DNA of 64,000 nt from Curtobacterium sp. PhB115 (GTDB lineage Bacteria; Actinomycetota; Actinomycetes; Actinomycetales; Microbacteriaceae). The notes under the pieces were generated by a model. The model was given only the letters and a program-made list of their open reading frames with translations. It was not told where the DNA came from and ran no database searches. The stretch spans positions 531,466-595,465 of the forward strand of contig NZ_RJKR01000006.1 in the NCBI RefSeq assembly GCF_003752025.1, written 5' to 3'. This document shows positions 1 through 7,834 of this stretch, one piece after another. A program made the translations under genes and the position numbers. Every line of letters begins with the position of its first letter. Position 1 is the first letter of the stretch.

Positions 1-78
1 TTCGGGGCCCTCGTGGTCGCGAAGAACGCCGAGATCCGCAGCGCGGTCGACCTGCTCAAGGCGCGCCTCGGTCGCTGA
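1..78 (+). CDS. C-terminal end of an upstream gene (possibly murJ)
   Basis: Frame 1 is open from the first base and ends with TGA at 76-78, giving the last 25 residues of a protein (ending LLKARLGR). It lies just upstream of trxB. In many actinobacteria the lipid II flippase gene murJ (mviN) occupies this place, and a short hydrophobic-then-basic C-terminus would fit a last membrane helix and tail. Identity rests on position only, because too little sequence is present to recognise the family. Confidence 0.45.
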   Translation, partial: FGALVVAKNAEIRSAVDLLKARLGR

Positions 79-145
79 GTCGGCGGAATGCTCCGCCGGT
101 ACGATGTGTTGACCCGGTCAGCACGCAACGGAAGGGCATTCAGGC

Positions 146-1141
146 ATGCGCCAGCTCATCATCATCGGTTCCGGCCCGGCCGGGTTCACCGCCGGCATCT
201 ACGCCGCGCGCGCAGAGCTCAAGCCGCTCATCGTCGCCTCCAGCGTCGAGACGGGCGGTGAACTCACCAAGACGACCGAGGTCGAGAACTTCCCCGGCTT
301 CCCCGAGGGGATCCAGGGCCCCGACCTCATGATCAAGATGCAGGAACAGGCCGAGAAGTTCGGCGCCGAGGTCCTGTACGACGACGCCGTCTCCGTCGAC
401 CTCACCGGCGACGTGAAGAAGGTCACCGTCGGCTCCGGCGAGACGTACGAGGCCCTCGCGGTCATCTACGCCACCGGCTCGGCGTACCGCCACCTCGGCC
501 TCGCCGACGAAGAGCGCCTGTCCGGCCACGGCGTCTCGTGGTGCGCGACCTGCGACGGGTTCTTCTTCCGTCAGAAGAACATCGCCGTCGTCGGCGGTGG
601 CGACTCCGCGATGGAAGAGGCCACGTTCCTCACCCGCTTCGCCGACAAGGTGACGGTCATCCACCGCAAGGACAGCCTCCGCGCGTCGAAGATCATGCAG
701 GACCGGGCGATGAACGACCCGAAGATCGAGTTCGCGTGGAACAAGGAGGTCACCGGCATCACGGGTGACTCGGCCGTCACCGGCGTGACACTGCGCGACA
801 CCGTCGACGGGTCCGAGAGCGAACTCGCGCTCGACGGCCTGTTCATCGCGATCGGCAACGACCCGCGAACGCACCTCATCCACGGCCAGATCGACATCGC
901 TCCGGAGGGCACCATCGCCGTCCAGGGCCGGTCGTCGAAGACGAACCTGCCCGGCGTCTTCGCCGCGGGTGACGTCATCGACCCGACGTACCGCCAGGCG
1001 ATCACGGCCGCCGGCTCCGGCACGGTCGCCGCGCTCGACGCGGAGAAGTACCTCGCCGACCTCGAGGACACGCTGACCGACCAGGCCGAGGGTGTCACGC
1101 CCGTCGAGCCCGTCACGGTCGACGTCACCTCCCGCGTCTGA
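146..1141 (+). CDS. trxB: thioredoxin-disulfide reductase
   Basis: FAD- and NADPH-dependent reductase that passes electrons from NADPH to thioredoxin in the cytoplasm. The 331-residue length is typical. Visible motifs are the N-terminal FAD dinucleotide fold GSGPAG (8-13), the redox-active CATC pair (133-136), the NADPH-binding GGGDSA (150-155) and the C-terminal GVFAAGDV flavin motif. The start is the ATG preceded by a GGAAGG ribosome-binding site about 10 nt upstream. It lies 63 bp before trxA in the same direction, so the pair is probably co-transcribed and forms a complete thioredoxin system. No unusual residues were noticed. Confidence 0.97.
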   Translation: MRQLIIIGSGPAGFTAGIYAARAELKPLIVASSVETGGELTKTTEVENFPGFPEGIQGPDLMIKMQEQAEKFGAEVLYDDAVSVDLTGDVKKVTVGSGETYEALAVIYATGSAYRHLGLADEERLSGHGVSWCATCDGFFFRQKNIAVVGGGDSAMEEATFLTRFADKVTVIHRKDSLRASKIMQDRAMNDPKIEFAWNKEVTGITGDSAVTGVTLRDTVDGSESELALDGLFIAIGNDPRTHLIHGQIDIAPEGTIAVQGRSSKTNLPGVFAAGDVIDPTYRQAITAAGSGTVAALDAEKYLADLEDTLTDQAEGVTPVEPVTVDVTSRV

Positions 1142-1204
1142 CCCATCCCGGAATACCGCAGCGGCACAGCCGTTGTACCCACTGAACTTCTCGAAGGAGC
1201 ACAC

Positions 1205-1531
1205 ATGTCCAACGCAAAGGCCGTCACCGACGCCACCTTCTCGGACGAGGTCCTCAAGTCCGACAAGACGATCCTGGTCGACTTCTGGGCCGAGTGGTGC
1301 GGCCCGTGTCGCGCCGTCTCCCCGATCCTCGACCAGATCGCTGCCGAGCACGCCGGCAAGATCGAGATCGTCAAGCTCAACGTGGACGACAACCCCCAGT
1401 CGGCCATGCAGTACCAGATCACCTCGATCCCCGCGATGAAGGTCTTCAAGGGCGGCGAGGTCGTCAAGACCGTCATCGGCGCCAAGCCGAAGCCCGCGCT
1501 CGAGGCCGACCTCGCCGAGTTCCTCGCGTAG
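1205..1531 (+). CDS. trxA: thioredoxin
   Basis: Small cytoplasmic dithiol oxidoreductase of 108 residues, the usual size. The WCGPC active site is at 31-35, preceded by LVDFWAEW, and the cis-proline segment SIPAM is present. It is reduced by the TrxB encoded immediately upstream and supplies electrons to ribonucleotide reductase, methionine sulfoxide reductases and peroxiredoxins (family knowledge). A GAAGGAG ribosome-binding site sits just before the ATG. A strong hairpin 18 bp downstream closes the transcript. Confidence 0.97.
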   Translation: MSNAKAVTDATFSDEVLKSDKTILVDFWAEWCGPCRAVSPILDQIAAEHAGKIEIVKLNVDDNPQSAMQYQITSIPAMKVFKGGEVVKTVIGAKPKPALEADLAEFLA

Positions 1532-1548
1532 GTCGCACCAGCACCGCT

Positions 1549-1593
1549 GAACGCCCCGCTCCGTCCTGCTCCAAGCAGGCAGGGCGGGGCGTT
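1549..1593 (+). terminator. intrinsic terminator after trxA
   Basis: GAACGCCCCGC and its reverse complement flank a short loop that itself contains CCTGCT/AGCAGG pairing. This gives a long GC-rich hairpin directly after the trxA stop. The T-run is weak, as usual in high-GC actinobacteria. Confidence 0.8.
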
Positions 1594-1692
1594 CGCATGC
1601 CACCCGTTGCCGATCGGCCCCTGCCTCGGAACCCGGGTTTCCTGGGTCGATGTCGTAGTGTGGCGGGAATGTCTCACTGATCGGAGCAATCG

Positions 1693-2997
1693 ATGACGAA
1701 CGGCAACAGCCTCGACCCCTGGTACGACTCCTACGCCCAGCGCACCGCCGGGCTGAGCGCCTCCGAGGTCCGAGCCCTGTTCGCCGTCGCCTCGCGGCCC
1801 GAAGTGGTCTCGTTGGCCGGCGGCATGCCGTTCGTCTCCGCGCTCCCCAGAGAGCTCGTCACGGGCTCCCTGGACCGTGTGATGAACGAGCACGCGGCCA
1901 TGGCGCTGCAGTACGGCGGCGGGCAGGGCCTCCGCTCCCTCCGCGAGCACATCGTCGACGTGATGAGCCTCGAGGGCATCCGTGCCAGCGCCGAGGACGT
2001 CGTGGTCACGACGGGCTCGCAGCACGCGCTCGACCTCGTCACGCGGCTCTTCATCGACCCGGGTGACGTCGTCCTGGCCGAGTCCCCGTCCTACGTCGGT
2101 GCGATCGGCGTCTTCCGCTCGTACCAGGCCGAGACGGTGCACGTGACGACCGACGAGCTCGGACTCGTGCCCGAGGCTCTGCGCGAGGCGATCGCGCACC
2201 TCCGCACGCAGGGCAAGCGGATCAAGTTCCTGTACACGATCCCGAACTTCCACAACCCGGCCGGTGTCACCATGAGCCGTGAGCGCCGCATCGAGGTGCT
2301 CGACATCTGCCGGTCGAACAACATCCTCGTGCTCGAGGACAACCCGTACGGACTGCTCTGGTTCGACGAGCCGGCGCCGCAGGCGATCCGGTCCATCGAC
2401 GAAGAGGGCGTCGTCTACCTCGGTTCCTTCTCGAAGACCCTCGCGCCGGGCTTCCGGGTCGGCTGGGCGCTCGCCCCGCACGCGATCCGCGAGAAGCTCG
2501 TGCTCGCGAACGAGTCCGCGGTCCTCGCGCCGAACTCGTTCGGTCAGTACGTCGTGAACGCCTACCTCGACGCAGCGGACTGGAAGGGTCAGGTCGACAC
2601 CTTCCGGGGCATCTACGCCGAGCGCCGCGACGCGATGCTGTCCGCCCTGGGGGAGTTCCTGCCGGACCTGTCCTGGACGAAGCCGAACGGTGGCTTCTTC
2701 GTCTGGCTCACCCTGCCCGAGTCCCTCGACTCGAAGGGGATGCTGCCGCGTGCCGTCAAGGAGCTCGTGGCCTACACGCCCGGTACCGCGTTCTACGCCG
2801 ACGGTCGCGGTGGCGGGCACATCCGCCTGTCGTTCTGCTACCCCACGCCGGAGCAGATCCGGGTCGGGGTGAAGCGCCTCGCCAACGTCGTCAACGACGA
2901 ACTCGAACTGATCGAGACGTTCGGCCCGGCAACGCGTCCGAACGCGGTCGTCCGAGAGACCTCCTCGGTCAGCGCACCGCCGCCGAACATCTCCTGA
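1693..2997 (+). CDS. PLP-dependent aminotransferase, class I/II (LysN/MocR-like catalytic fold)
   Basis: Fold-type I aminotransferase of 434 residues. It has the long N-terminal arm and TTGSQHALDLV segment seen in 2-aminoadipate/multi-substrate transaminases, the YTIPNFHNPAGV and EDNPYGLL motifs around the cofactor, the SFSKTLAPGFRVGW motif holding the Schiff-base lysine, and a C-terminal RLSFCYP substrate-carboxylate arginine. There is no GntR-type DNA-binding domain, so it is an enzyme and not a MocR regulator. The start has GGAGCAATCG just upstream. It is followed 52 bp later by a D-alanine-ligase-like gene. The substrate is unknown; an aromatic or branched amino acid, 2-aminoadipate or D-amino-acid-related reaction is possible. 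Confidence 0.85.
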   Translation: MTNGNSLDPWYDSYAQRTAGLSASEVRALFAVASRPEVVSLAGGMPFVSALPRELVTGSLDRVMNEHAAMALQYGGGQGLRSLREHIVDVMSLEGIRASAEDVVVTTGSQHALDLVTRLFIDPGDVVLAESPSYVGAIGVFRSYQAETVHVTTDELGLVPEALREAIAHLRTQGKRIKFLYTIPNFHNPAGVTMSRERRIEVLDICRSNNILVLEDNPYGLLWFDEPAPQAIRSIDEEGVVYLGSFSKTLAPGFRVGWALAPHAIREKLVLANESAVLAPNSFGQYVVNAYLDAADWKGQVDTFRGIYAERRDAMLSALGEFLPDLSWTKPNGGFFVWLTLPESLDSKGMLPRAVKELVAYTPGTAFYADGRGGGHIRLSFCYPTPEQIRVGVKRLANVVNDELELIETFGPATRPNAVVRETSSVSAPPPNIS

Positions 2998-3049
2998 TCA
3001 GCGCTTTCCACGACGCTCCTCCCTCAGCACCACACCGAAGGACTCTCGC

Positions 3050-4012
3050 ATGGCCGAGCTCACCCGTCGTCACGTCGTCGTCGTCGCGGGAGGCATCTCC
3101 CACGAGCGCGACGTCTCCCTCCGCTCCGGCCGGCGGGTCGCCGACTCGCTGACCGGCTACGGCTGGCAGGTCGACCTGCGTGATGCGGACGCCCTGCTCC
3201 TGCCCGCACTCGCCAAGTCACGCCCGGATGTCGTGTGGCCGGCACTGCACGGCGCGTCCGGTGAAGACGGGGCCCTGCGGGGCATCCTGGAGGCAGTGGA
3301 CATCCCGTTCGTCGGCTCGCGTTCCACGTCAGCCCGGTTGGCATGGGACAAGCCCACCGCTTCGGCGTTGGTCGCGCGGGCAGGCGTCCGGACCCCACGG
3401 TCGGTGACGCTGTCCCACGATGTGTTCCGCGAACTCGGTGCCGTGGGAGTCCTGGAGGCCATCGCGGGGGAGCACCCCGTGCCCCTCGCGGTGAAGCCCG
3501 CTCGCGGTGGGAGCGCTCAGGGCGTCACGCTCGTCGATGACGTGAAGGACCTCCCTCGCGCCATGGTGACGGCGTACACGTACTGCGACGACGTCGTGGT
3601 GGAGCAGCTCATCCGAGGCACCGAGGTTGCCGTCGGCATCATCGACACCGGGGACGGCCCGGTCGCACTGTCTGCGGTGGAGATCGTGCCACGCAACGGG
3701 ATCTACGGCTTCGAGGCCCGGTACAACGCCGGCGAGACCACGTTCTACACGCCGGCTCGCCTCTCAGATGAGTTCGCGGCCGCGGCTGCCGATGCAGCGA
3801 CCGCTGCCCACGCAGCGTTGGGCCTCCGCCACCTGTCCCGGGTCGACCTCATCATCGACGGTGCCGGTACCCCGTGGTTCCTCGAGGCCAACGTGCTGCC
3901 CGGCCTCACCGAGACGTCGCTGCTTCCCCAGGCTCTGTCCGCTTCGGGCTTCGACCTCGGGTGGACCTACGCCGAACTCGCCGAACAGGCCATCCGCGAC
4001 CACCGGAGCTGA
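3050..4012 (+). CDS. ddl: D-alanine--D-alanine ligase-like ATP-grasp protein
   Basis: ATP-grasp ligase of 320 residues. The N-terminal HVVVVAGGISHERDVSLRSG and LHGASGEDGALRG segments match the Ddl substrate loop. PLAVKPARGGSAQGV forms the ATP-binding strand, and FLEANVLPGLTETSLLP near the C-terminus matches the metal-binding NxxPG motif. Ddl makes the D-Ala-D-Ala dipeptide of peptidoglycan. A second Ddl elsewhere in the genome is common in this family, and this trx/par-linked copy is diverged, so another amino-acid ligation cannot be excluded. The next gene starts 5 bp after its stop, suggesting one transcript. Confidence 0.8.
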   Translation: MAELTRRHVVVVAGGISHERDVSLRSGRRVADSLTGYGWQVDLRDADALLLPALAKSRPDVVWPALHGASGEDGALRGILEAVDIPFVGSRSTSARLAWDKPTASALVARAGVRTPRSVTLSHDVFRELGAVGVLEAIAGEHPVPLAVKPARGGSAQGVTLVDDVKDLPRAMVTAYTYCDDVVVEQLIRGTEVAVGIIDTGDGPVALSAVEIVPRNGIYGFEARYNAGETTFYTPARLSDEFAAAAADAATAAHAALGLRHLSRVDLIIDGAGTPWFLEANVLPGLTETSLLPQALSASGFDLGWTYAELAEQAIRDHRS

Positions 4013-4017
4013 TCGCG

Positions 4018-4659
4018 GTGCGCCACGTTCCACGTGGAACATCGGGTTCGGACCGGCTTGCCTGTGCAGTCGGTACCCTCCCGATCGGCGCCGCCGTGGG
4101 AGCCGTAGGCATCGCGGTCTTGTTGTGGTCTGAGCTCGTGCACGCCCGAGCGGCTGATCGTCGGCTCGGGCGTGGAATGCCACTTCGTCATGAGACGGGT
4201 GCGGTTGTCGTGCTCGGCTTCGCGAATGCCGGGGCGCGCATCAACATGGTGAACCGGTGGCGCGCTCGCGTCGCCGTTCGGAGCGCGGCAGCGAGTGACC
4301 ACTGCGCGATCATCTGCAGTGGGGGAGCGGTGCGAGGCGCGGTGTCCGAGGCCGAACTGCTCTCGCGGTTCATCCGAGAGGATTTGGCGTGGAAGGGGAC
4401 CGTGCGCGTGGAGGATGCCAGTACTTCTACTTGGGAGAACGTCCGCAACGTTGTGCCGATGCTTGAGGACGTCGACTGGATCGCATTCGCATCAGGGAGC
4501 CTCCACGCCGAGAAGGCGCGGGAGTACCTGCGTCGCCAACGCCCTGACCTTGCGATGCGTCTCGCCCCGGTCCCGGAGTACCGCTTCGGTGAGATGAGCA
4601 TCGTGAAGCCACTCTTCGCCGTGGTCGGACTGTGGAAGCTCCGCGCGCTGCGTTCTTGA
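4018..4659 (+). CDS. YdcF/DUF218-family membrane protein
   Basis: A 213-residue protein with one N-terminal hydrophobic segment (roughly residues 15-40) and then a DUF218 fold: AVVVLGFAN..., the ICSGGAVRGAVSEAELLSRFI motif, the DASTSTWENVRN stretch and a late SGSLHAEKAREYLRR segment. DUF218 proteins (YdcF, SanA, ElyC) are linked to envelope functions but their chemistry is unclear. The GTG start is chosen because GGAG lies 9 nt upstream; a later GTG at 4096 is possible. With the early start, a parS-like palindrome (4026-4041) lies inside the first codons, which is odd. Confidence 0.75.
   Translation: MRHVPRGTSGSDRLACAVGTLPIGAAVGAVGIAVLLWSELVHARAADRRLGRGMPLRHETGAVVVLGFANAGARINMVNRWRARVAVRSAAASDHCAIICSGGAVRGAVSEAELLSRFIREDLAWKGTVRVEDASTSTWENVRNVVPMLEDVDWIAFASGSLHAEKAREYLRRQRPDLAMRLAPVPEYRFGEMSIVKPLFAVVGLWKLRALRS
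4026..4041. promoter_or_regulatory. parS-like site 1
   Basis: Palindrome cGTTCCACGTGGAACa, matching the bacterial parS consensus TGTTTCACGTGAAACA at most positions with the CACGTG core intact. Likely a ParB nucleation site. It overlaps the 5' end of the DUF218 gene. Confidence 0.75.
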
Positions 4660-4668
4660 GCCGCTCAG

Positions 4669-4684
4669 TGTTTCACGTGGAACA
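4669..4684. promoter_or_regulatory. parS-like site 2
   Basis: TGTTTCACGTGGAACA differs from the canonical parS 16-mer at a single base. It sits just after the DUF218 stop codon, 15 bp before site 3. Confidence 0.9.
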
Positions 4685-4698
4685 CCCCGGGCGGTGGA

Positions 4699-4714
4699 TG
4701 TTCCACGTGGAACG
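4699..4714. promoter_or_regulatory. parS-like site 3
   Basis: TGTTCCACGTGGAACG has the intact CACGTG core. It lies 30 bp centre-to-centre from site 2, about three helical turns, so both face the same side of the DNA. Confidence 0.85.
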
Positions 4715-4839
4715 ACTCCTCCACTATTGGCTCAAAGCGGGGATCGGCAGCAGCCCGGGCTGAGCAGACAGCGGGGCGGACCAACTTGCGCTTTCGGGGG
4801 GACGGCTCATTTGCGTGGCGGCCTGGGCTGTTCGGACCA

Positions 4840-5180
4840 CTCGGGCTGCACCGCGGGACTCGGGCCGGATGGCGCCCTTCGAGCTGCATGGCGCCCCTTC
4901 GGGCTGCACGGCGCCCCTCGGGCAGCACCGCGCCACTCGGGCTGCACCGCGCCACTCGCGCCGGATGGCGCCCCTGCGGGCTGCACGGCACCCCTCGCGC
5001 CGCACGGCACCCCTCGCGCCGCACGGCACCCCTCGCGCCGCACGGCACCCCTCGCGCCGCACGGCACCCCTCGCGCCGCACGGCACCCTTCGCGCCGCAC
5101 GGCACCCTTCGGGCCGCACCGCGCCACTCGGGCTGCACGTCGCCCCTGCGGCCGGACGGCACCCTTCGGACTGCACTGGT
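4840..5180. repeat. 19-bp GC-rich tandem repeat array (minisatellite)
   Basis: The unit CACGGCACCCCTCGCGCCG recurs with exact 19-bp spacing from 4984 (starts at 4984, 5003, 5022, 5041, 5060, 5079, 5098), nearly identical. Degenerate copies with GGGCTGCAC or GCGCCACTCG variants flank it on both sides. Nineteen is not a multiple of three, so a translation shifts frame in every unit, which argues against coding. Confidence 0.9.
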
Positions 5181-5380
5181 AGCGCCTGTAACGCCGGTAG
5201 CGCCGATAACGCCGGCATCGCGGTAGCGCCAGCAGCGCCGCGGGCGCGGTAGCGCCGCCAGCACTGCCAGCACCGGCCGTAGCGCCCTCAGCGCATTCAG
5301 CACCCGCAGCACCCGTAGAGCCCGTAGAGCCCGAGGCACCCGAAGCACCCGAAGCACCCGAAGCACCGGTGGCGCGTTAG
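5178..5380. repeat. 9-bp periodic repeat, collagen-like codon pattern on the minus strand
   Basis: The plus strand reads as units such as GTAGCGCCG, CAGCACCCG, TAGAGCCCG and AAGCACCCG, mostly 9 bp apart with occasional slips. On the minus strand one frame reads GASGASGASGAS then GSTGSTGAAGA, and another frame nearer the parS sites reads GVIGATGVTGAT. This is a Gly-X-Ser/Thr pattern interrupted by frameshifts, with no usable start codon or ribosome-binding site. It may be a decayed collagen-like repeat or simply a repeat whose period happens to be nine. Confidence 0.7.
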
Positions 5381-5894
5381 CCCCCACCGGCAGCGCCCGT
5401 GGCTCGGGTAGTGCAGGTGGCGCGCATAGCGCACTAGCTCGATCCGCGCGGTGCGGGCAGGTGCCGCGCGTGGCGCGGGATACTCGAGTTGCGCGGTGGC
5501 GCGGGGGAGGGGGAGGGGGATGCTCGGACTTCGCGGGCCCACGCTGCCCGCGCTAGCTCCAGGGGACCGCCCGGGCTGCGCGGTGCCGCTCGGGTTGCGC
5601 GGTACCGCTCTCGGGCCCCGGCTGGGCGCCACGTGCTGGCAGCCGCCGCGGGAGGAGCCGATCAGCTTCGGCCCGGTCGCATCATTGCCCGCAGCCAGCC
5701 AGGCACAACGCGCGGCCGGAGCGATTTCAAGCATGAGGCGAACTCTCGCGTCGCCCAGCCGCTGCTGTGATGGCACCCGAGCGGGCCGTCAGACCGTTTG
5801 TGAGCGCCGTTCTCTGCTCCGACCAGTGGATGGGCGTCTGGACAGATCCAGCGCCGCAGGCGGTCGCACAGCGGATCTGCGTGCGACGGCAGCC

Positions 5895-6860
5895 CTATTC
5901 GGTGACGTCGCTGATCCCGAGCTCCCCGAGGATGCGATTGAGGTCGTCCCCGTTCGCAAAGTCGATCGTCACCGAGCTCTTCCGGGCGCCGACCGCGATC
6001 TTGACCCGCGTGTTCAGGCGATCCCCGAGGCGCTCGGCGAGATCGTTGAAGTGCGCCTGCCGCTTGGTCGGCTGCGGCGCGGTCTTGGGCGGGTTCTTCG
6101 CTCCGAGCTGCTGCGCGATCGCCTCAGCGGCACGCACCGAGAGGTCCTCGTTGACGATCTTCTCGGCCAGGTACTCCATCGCTTCAGCGTCGGGCGCCGC
6201 GAGGATCGCACGCGCGTGCCCAGCGGAGAGCACACCAGCGGCGACTCGACGCTGCACGGGGGAGGGCAGACGCAGGAGACGGATGGTGTTGGTGATCTGC
6301 GGGCGGGAGCGGCCGATGCGCTGACCGAGCTGCTCCTGCGTGATGCCGAAGTCCGCGAGGAGCTGCTGGTAGGCCGATGCCTCTTCGAGCGGGTTGAGCT
6401 GCGCCCGGTGGAGGTTCTCGAGCAGCGCGTCCCGGAGCATCGCATCGTCCGGGGTGTCCTTGACGATCGCCGGGATCGTGCTCAGGCCGAGTTCCTTGGT
6501 CGCACGGAGGCGACGCTCACCCATGATCAGCTCGTACTGCGCCTCCGTCCCCGTCGCGCCGGCGATCGGGCGGACCACGATGGGCTGCAGGACGCCGATC
6601 TCGCGGATGGAGTGCACGAGCTCCTGGAGCTCCTCTTCGCGGAACTCCTTGCGGGGCTGCTGCGCGTTGGGGATCACGTCCAGCGGGTTCAGGTTCGCGA
6701 GCCGAGCCCCGGGAACCGCTACCAGGTCATCTGCCGTCGGCGCCGATGCCGGAGAACCCCCCGTGGGGAAGAACACGTCGACCGGACGGTCCTGCTGGTC
6801 CGTCGCCGTGGGGATGAGCGCGCCGATGCCTCGGCCGAGTCCGGTCCGCTTGGGTGCCAT
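5895..6860 (-). CDS. parB: chromosome partitioning protein ParB
   Basis: CTP-dependent DNA clamp that loads at parS and organises origin segregation with ParA. It has 321 residues. The N-terminus has the conserved MAPKRTGLGRGIGALIP segment that contacts ParA. A central ParB/Srx-type nuclease-like domain contains NPRK-like QQPRKEFREEEL and the GERRLRATKELG motif (CTP pocket), followed by the helix-turn-helix DNA-binding region with QEQLGQRIGRSRPQITNTIRLLRLP. A C-terminal dimerisation segment ends in LGELGISDVTE. The ATG overlaps the parA stop by one base (TGATG), so translation is coupled. The parS sites are on both sides of the operon. Confidence 0.96.
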   Translation of the reverse strand: MAPKRTGLGRGIGALIPTATDQQDRPVDVFFPTGGSPASAPTADDLVAVPGARLANLNPLDVIPNAQQPRKEFREEELQELVHSIREIGVLQPIVVRPIAGATGTEAQYELIMGERRLRATKELGLSTIPAIVKDTPDDAMLRDALLENLHRAQLNPLEEASAYQQLLADFGITQEQLGQRIGRSRPQITNTIRLLRLPSPVQRRVAAGVLSAGHARAILAAPDAEAMEYLAEKIVNEDLSVRAAEAIAQQLGAKNPPKTAPQPTKRQAHFNDLAERLGDRLNTRVKIAVGARKSSVTIDFANGDDLNRILGELGISDVTE

Positions 6861-7753
6861 CAGTGCTGCGCTCCTCGTGCTGCGATCTCGGCGGCCGCCT
6901 CCAGGTAGGAGAGCGAACCGGTGGAGTTGACGTCGTACGCGACCACACTCTGGCCGTAACTCGGTGCCTCGCTCACGCGGACGGACCGGGGGATCATCGC
7001 CTTGAGGACCTGATCGCCGAAGTGCTCGCGGACGTCGTTCGCCACCTGGTTCGCCAGGTTCGTGCGGCCGTCGTACATCGTCAGCAGGATCGTGGACACC
7101 CGGAGCTTCGGATTGAGGTGGCGCTCGATGAGCTCGATGTTCCGCAGCAGCTGGCTGAGCCCCTCGAGCGCGTAGTACTCGCACTGGATCGGGATCAGGA
7201 CTTCCTGTGCTGCGACGAAGGCGTTGATCGTCAGGAGGCCGAGCGATGGAGGGCAGTCGATGAACACGTAGTGGTACGGCTCGTCGAGCGACTCGAGGTA
7301 CAGATCGAGCGCGGTCCGAAGGCGCTGCTCGCGGGCGACCAACGACACGAGTTCGATCTCCGCGCCGGCCAAGTGGATCGTTGCCGGCACACACCACAGT
7401 GTGTCCGACTCGGGCGAGCGCTGCACCGTATCGGCCATCGCCGCTTCGTCGACGATCACGTCGTAGATGCTCGCCACCTCAGCCTGATGGTCGACACCGA
7501 GCGCCGTGGAGGCGTTCCCCTGCGGATCCAGGTCGATGACCAGGACGCGGGCGCCGCCGTGAGCAAGCCCAGCTGCCAAGTTGACCGTCGTGGTGGTCTT
7601 CCCGACGCCGCCCTTCTGGTTCGAGACCGTGATGATGCGGGTCTTGTCCGGGAGCGGGAACTGCTGCGTCGCGATCGCGCGGCGACGACGGTTGAGGTCG
7701 GCGATCTCGCGAGCGAGCGGTGTCGACGCGTCGTAGTCGGTCGATGAACTCAA
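6860..7753 (-). CDS. parA: chromosome partitioning ATPase ParA (Soj)
   Basis: MinD/ParA-family ATPase of 297 residues that forms nucleoid-bound gradients pulling ParB-parS complexes. The deviant Walker A KGGVGKTT is at 47-54 with the signature lysine. Walker A' VLVIDLDPQGNAS and Walker B YVFIDCPPSLGLL follow. The best start is a TTG with an AAGAGG ribosome-binding site 9 nt upstream; no in-frame ATG or GTG lies between it and the preceding gene. An N-terminal extension of about 35 residues before the ATPase core is common in actinobacterial ParA. A parS site lies 24 bp upstream of the start, consistent with ParB feedback on this operon. Confidence 0.95.
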   Translation of the reverse strand: MSSSTDYDASTPLAREIADLNRRRRAIATQQFPLPDKTRIITVSNQKGGVGKTTTTVNLAAGLAHGGARVLVIDLDPQGNASTALGVDHQAEVASIYDVIVDEAAMADTVQRSPESDTLWCVPATIHLAGAEIELVSLVAREQRLRTALDLYLESLDEPYHYVFIDCPPSLGLLTINAFVAAQEVLIPIQCEYYALEGLSQLLRNIELIERHLNPKLRVSTILLTMYDGRTNLANQVANDVREHFGDQVLKAMIPRSVRVSEAPSYGQSVVAYDVNSTGSLSYLEAAAEIAARGAQH

Positions 7754-7776
7754 CGAGTGCCTCTTCCCCGGTTCGA

Positions 7777-7792
7777 TGTTTCACGTGAAACG
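7777..7792. promoter_or_regulatory. parS-like site 4, upstream of parA
   Basis: TGTTTCACGTGAAACG matches the parS consensus at 15 of 16 bases. It lies in the 81-bp gap between rsmG and parA, in the presumed parAB leader or promoter. Confidence 0.92.
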
Positions 7793-7834
7793 CGGAGCCG
7801 CCGGCGGTCGGAGAGACCGACCCGAGCCGCAGCG

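Larger units (their letters stand above)
4715..5894. other. 1.2-kb gene-free, repeat-rich block between the parS pair and parB
   Basis: I see no credible gene here. The block is very GC-rich and strand-asymmetric. It contains a 19-bp tandem array (about 4840-5180), a 9-bp periodic array (about 5178-5380), and then about 500 bp of GC-rich sequence with short GCGC-type runs (for example 5455-5520). Open frames run through it on both strands only because the repeats lack stop codons; their translations are low-complexity Ala/Arg/Gly strings and change frame between units. The last roughly 150 bp before 5894 lie downstream of the parB stop. Confidence 0.8.

Noticed and set aside
571..2820. Antisense frame over trxB, trxA and the aminotransferase gene
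   Set aside because: It crosses three well-supported genes and a terminator; no recognisable protein.
4984..5119. CRISPR array
   Set aside because: The 19-bp units are directly adjacent with no spacers, and no cas genes are present.
4665..5387. 240-codon minus-strand frame through the repeat block
   Set aside because: Made of the 19-bp and 9-bp repeats, starts without a ribosome-binding site and runs through two parS sites. Treated as a possible relic only.
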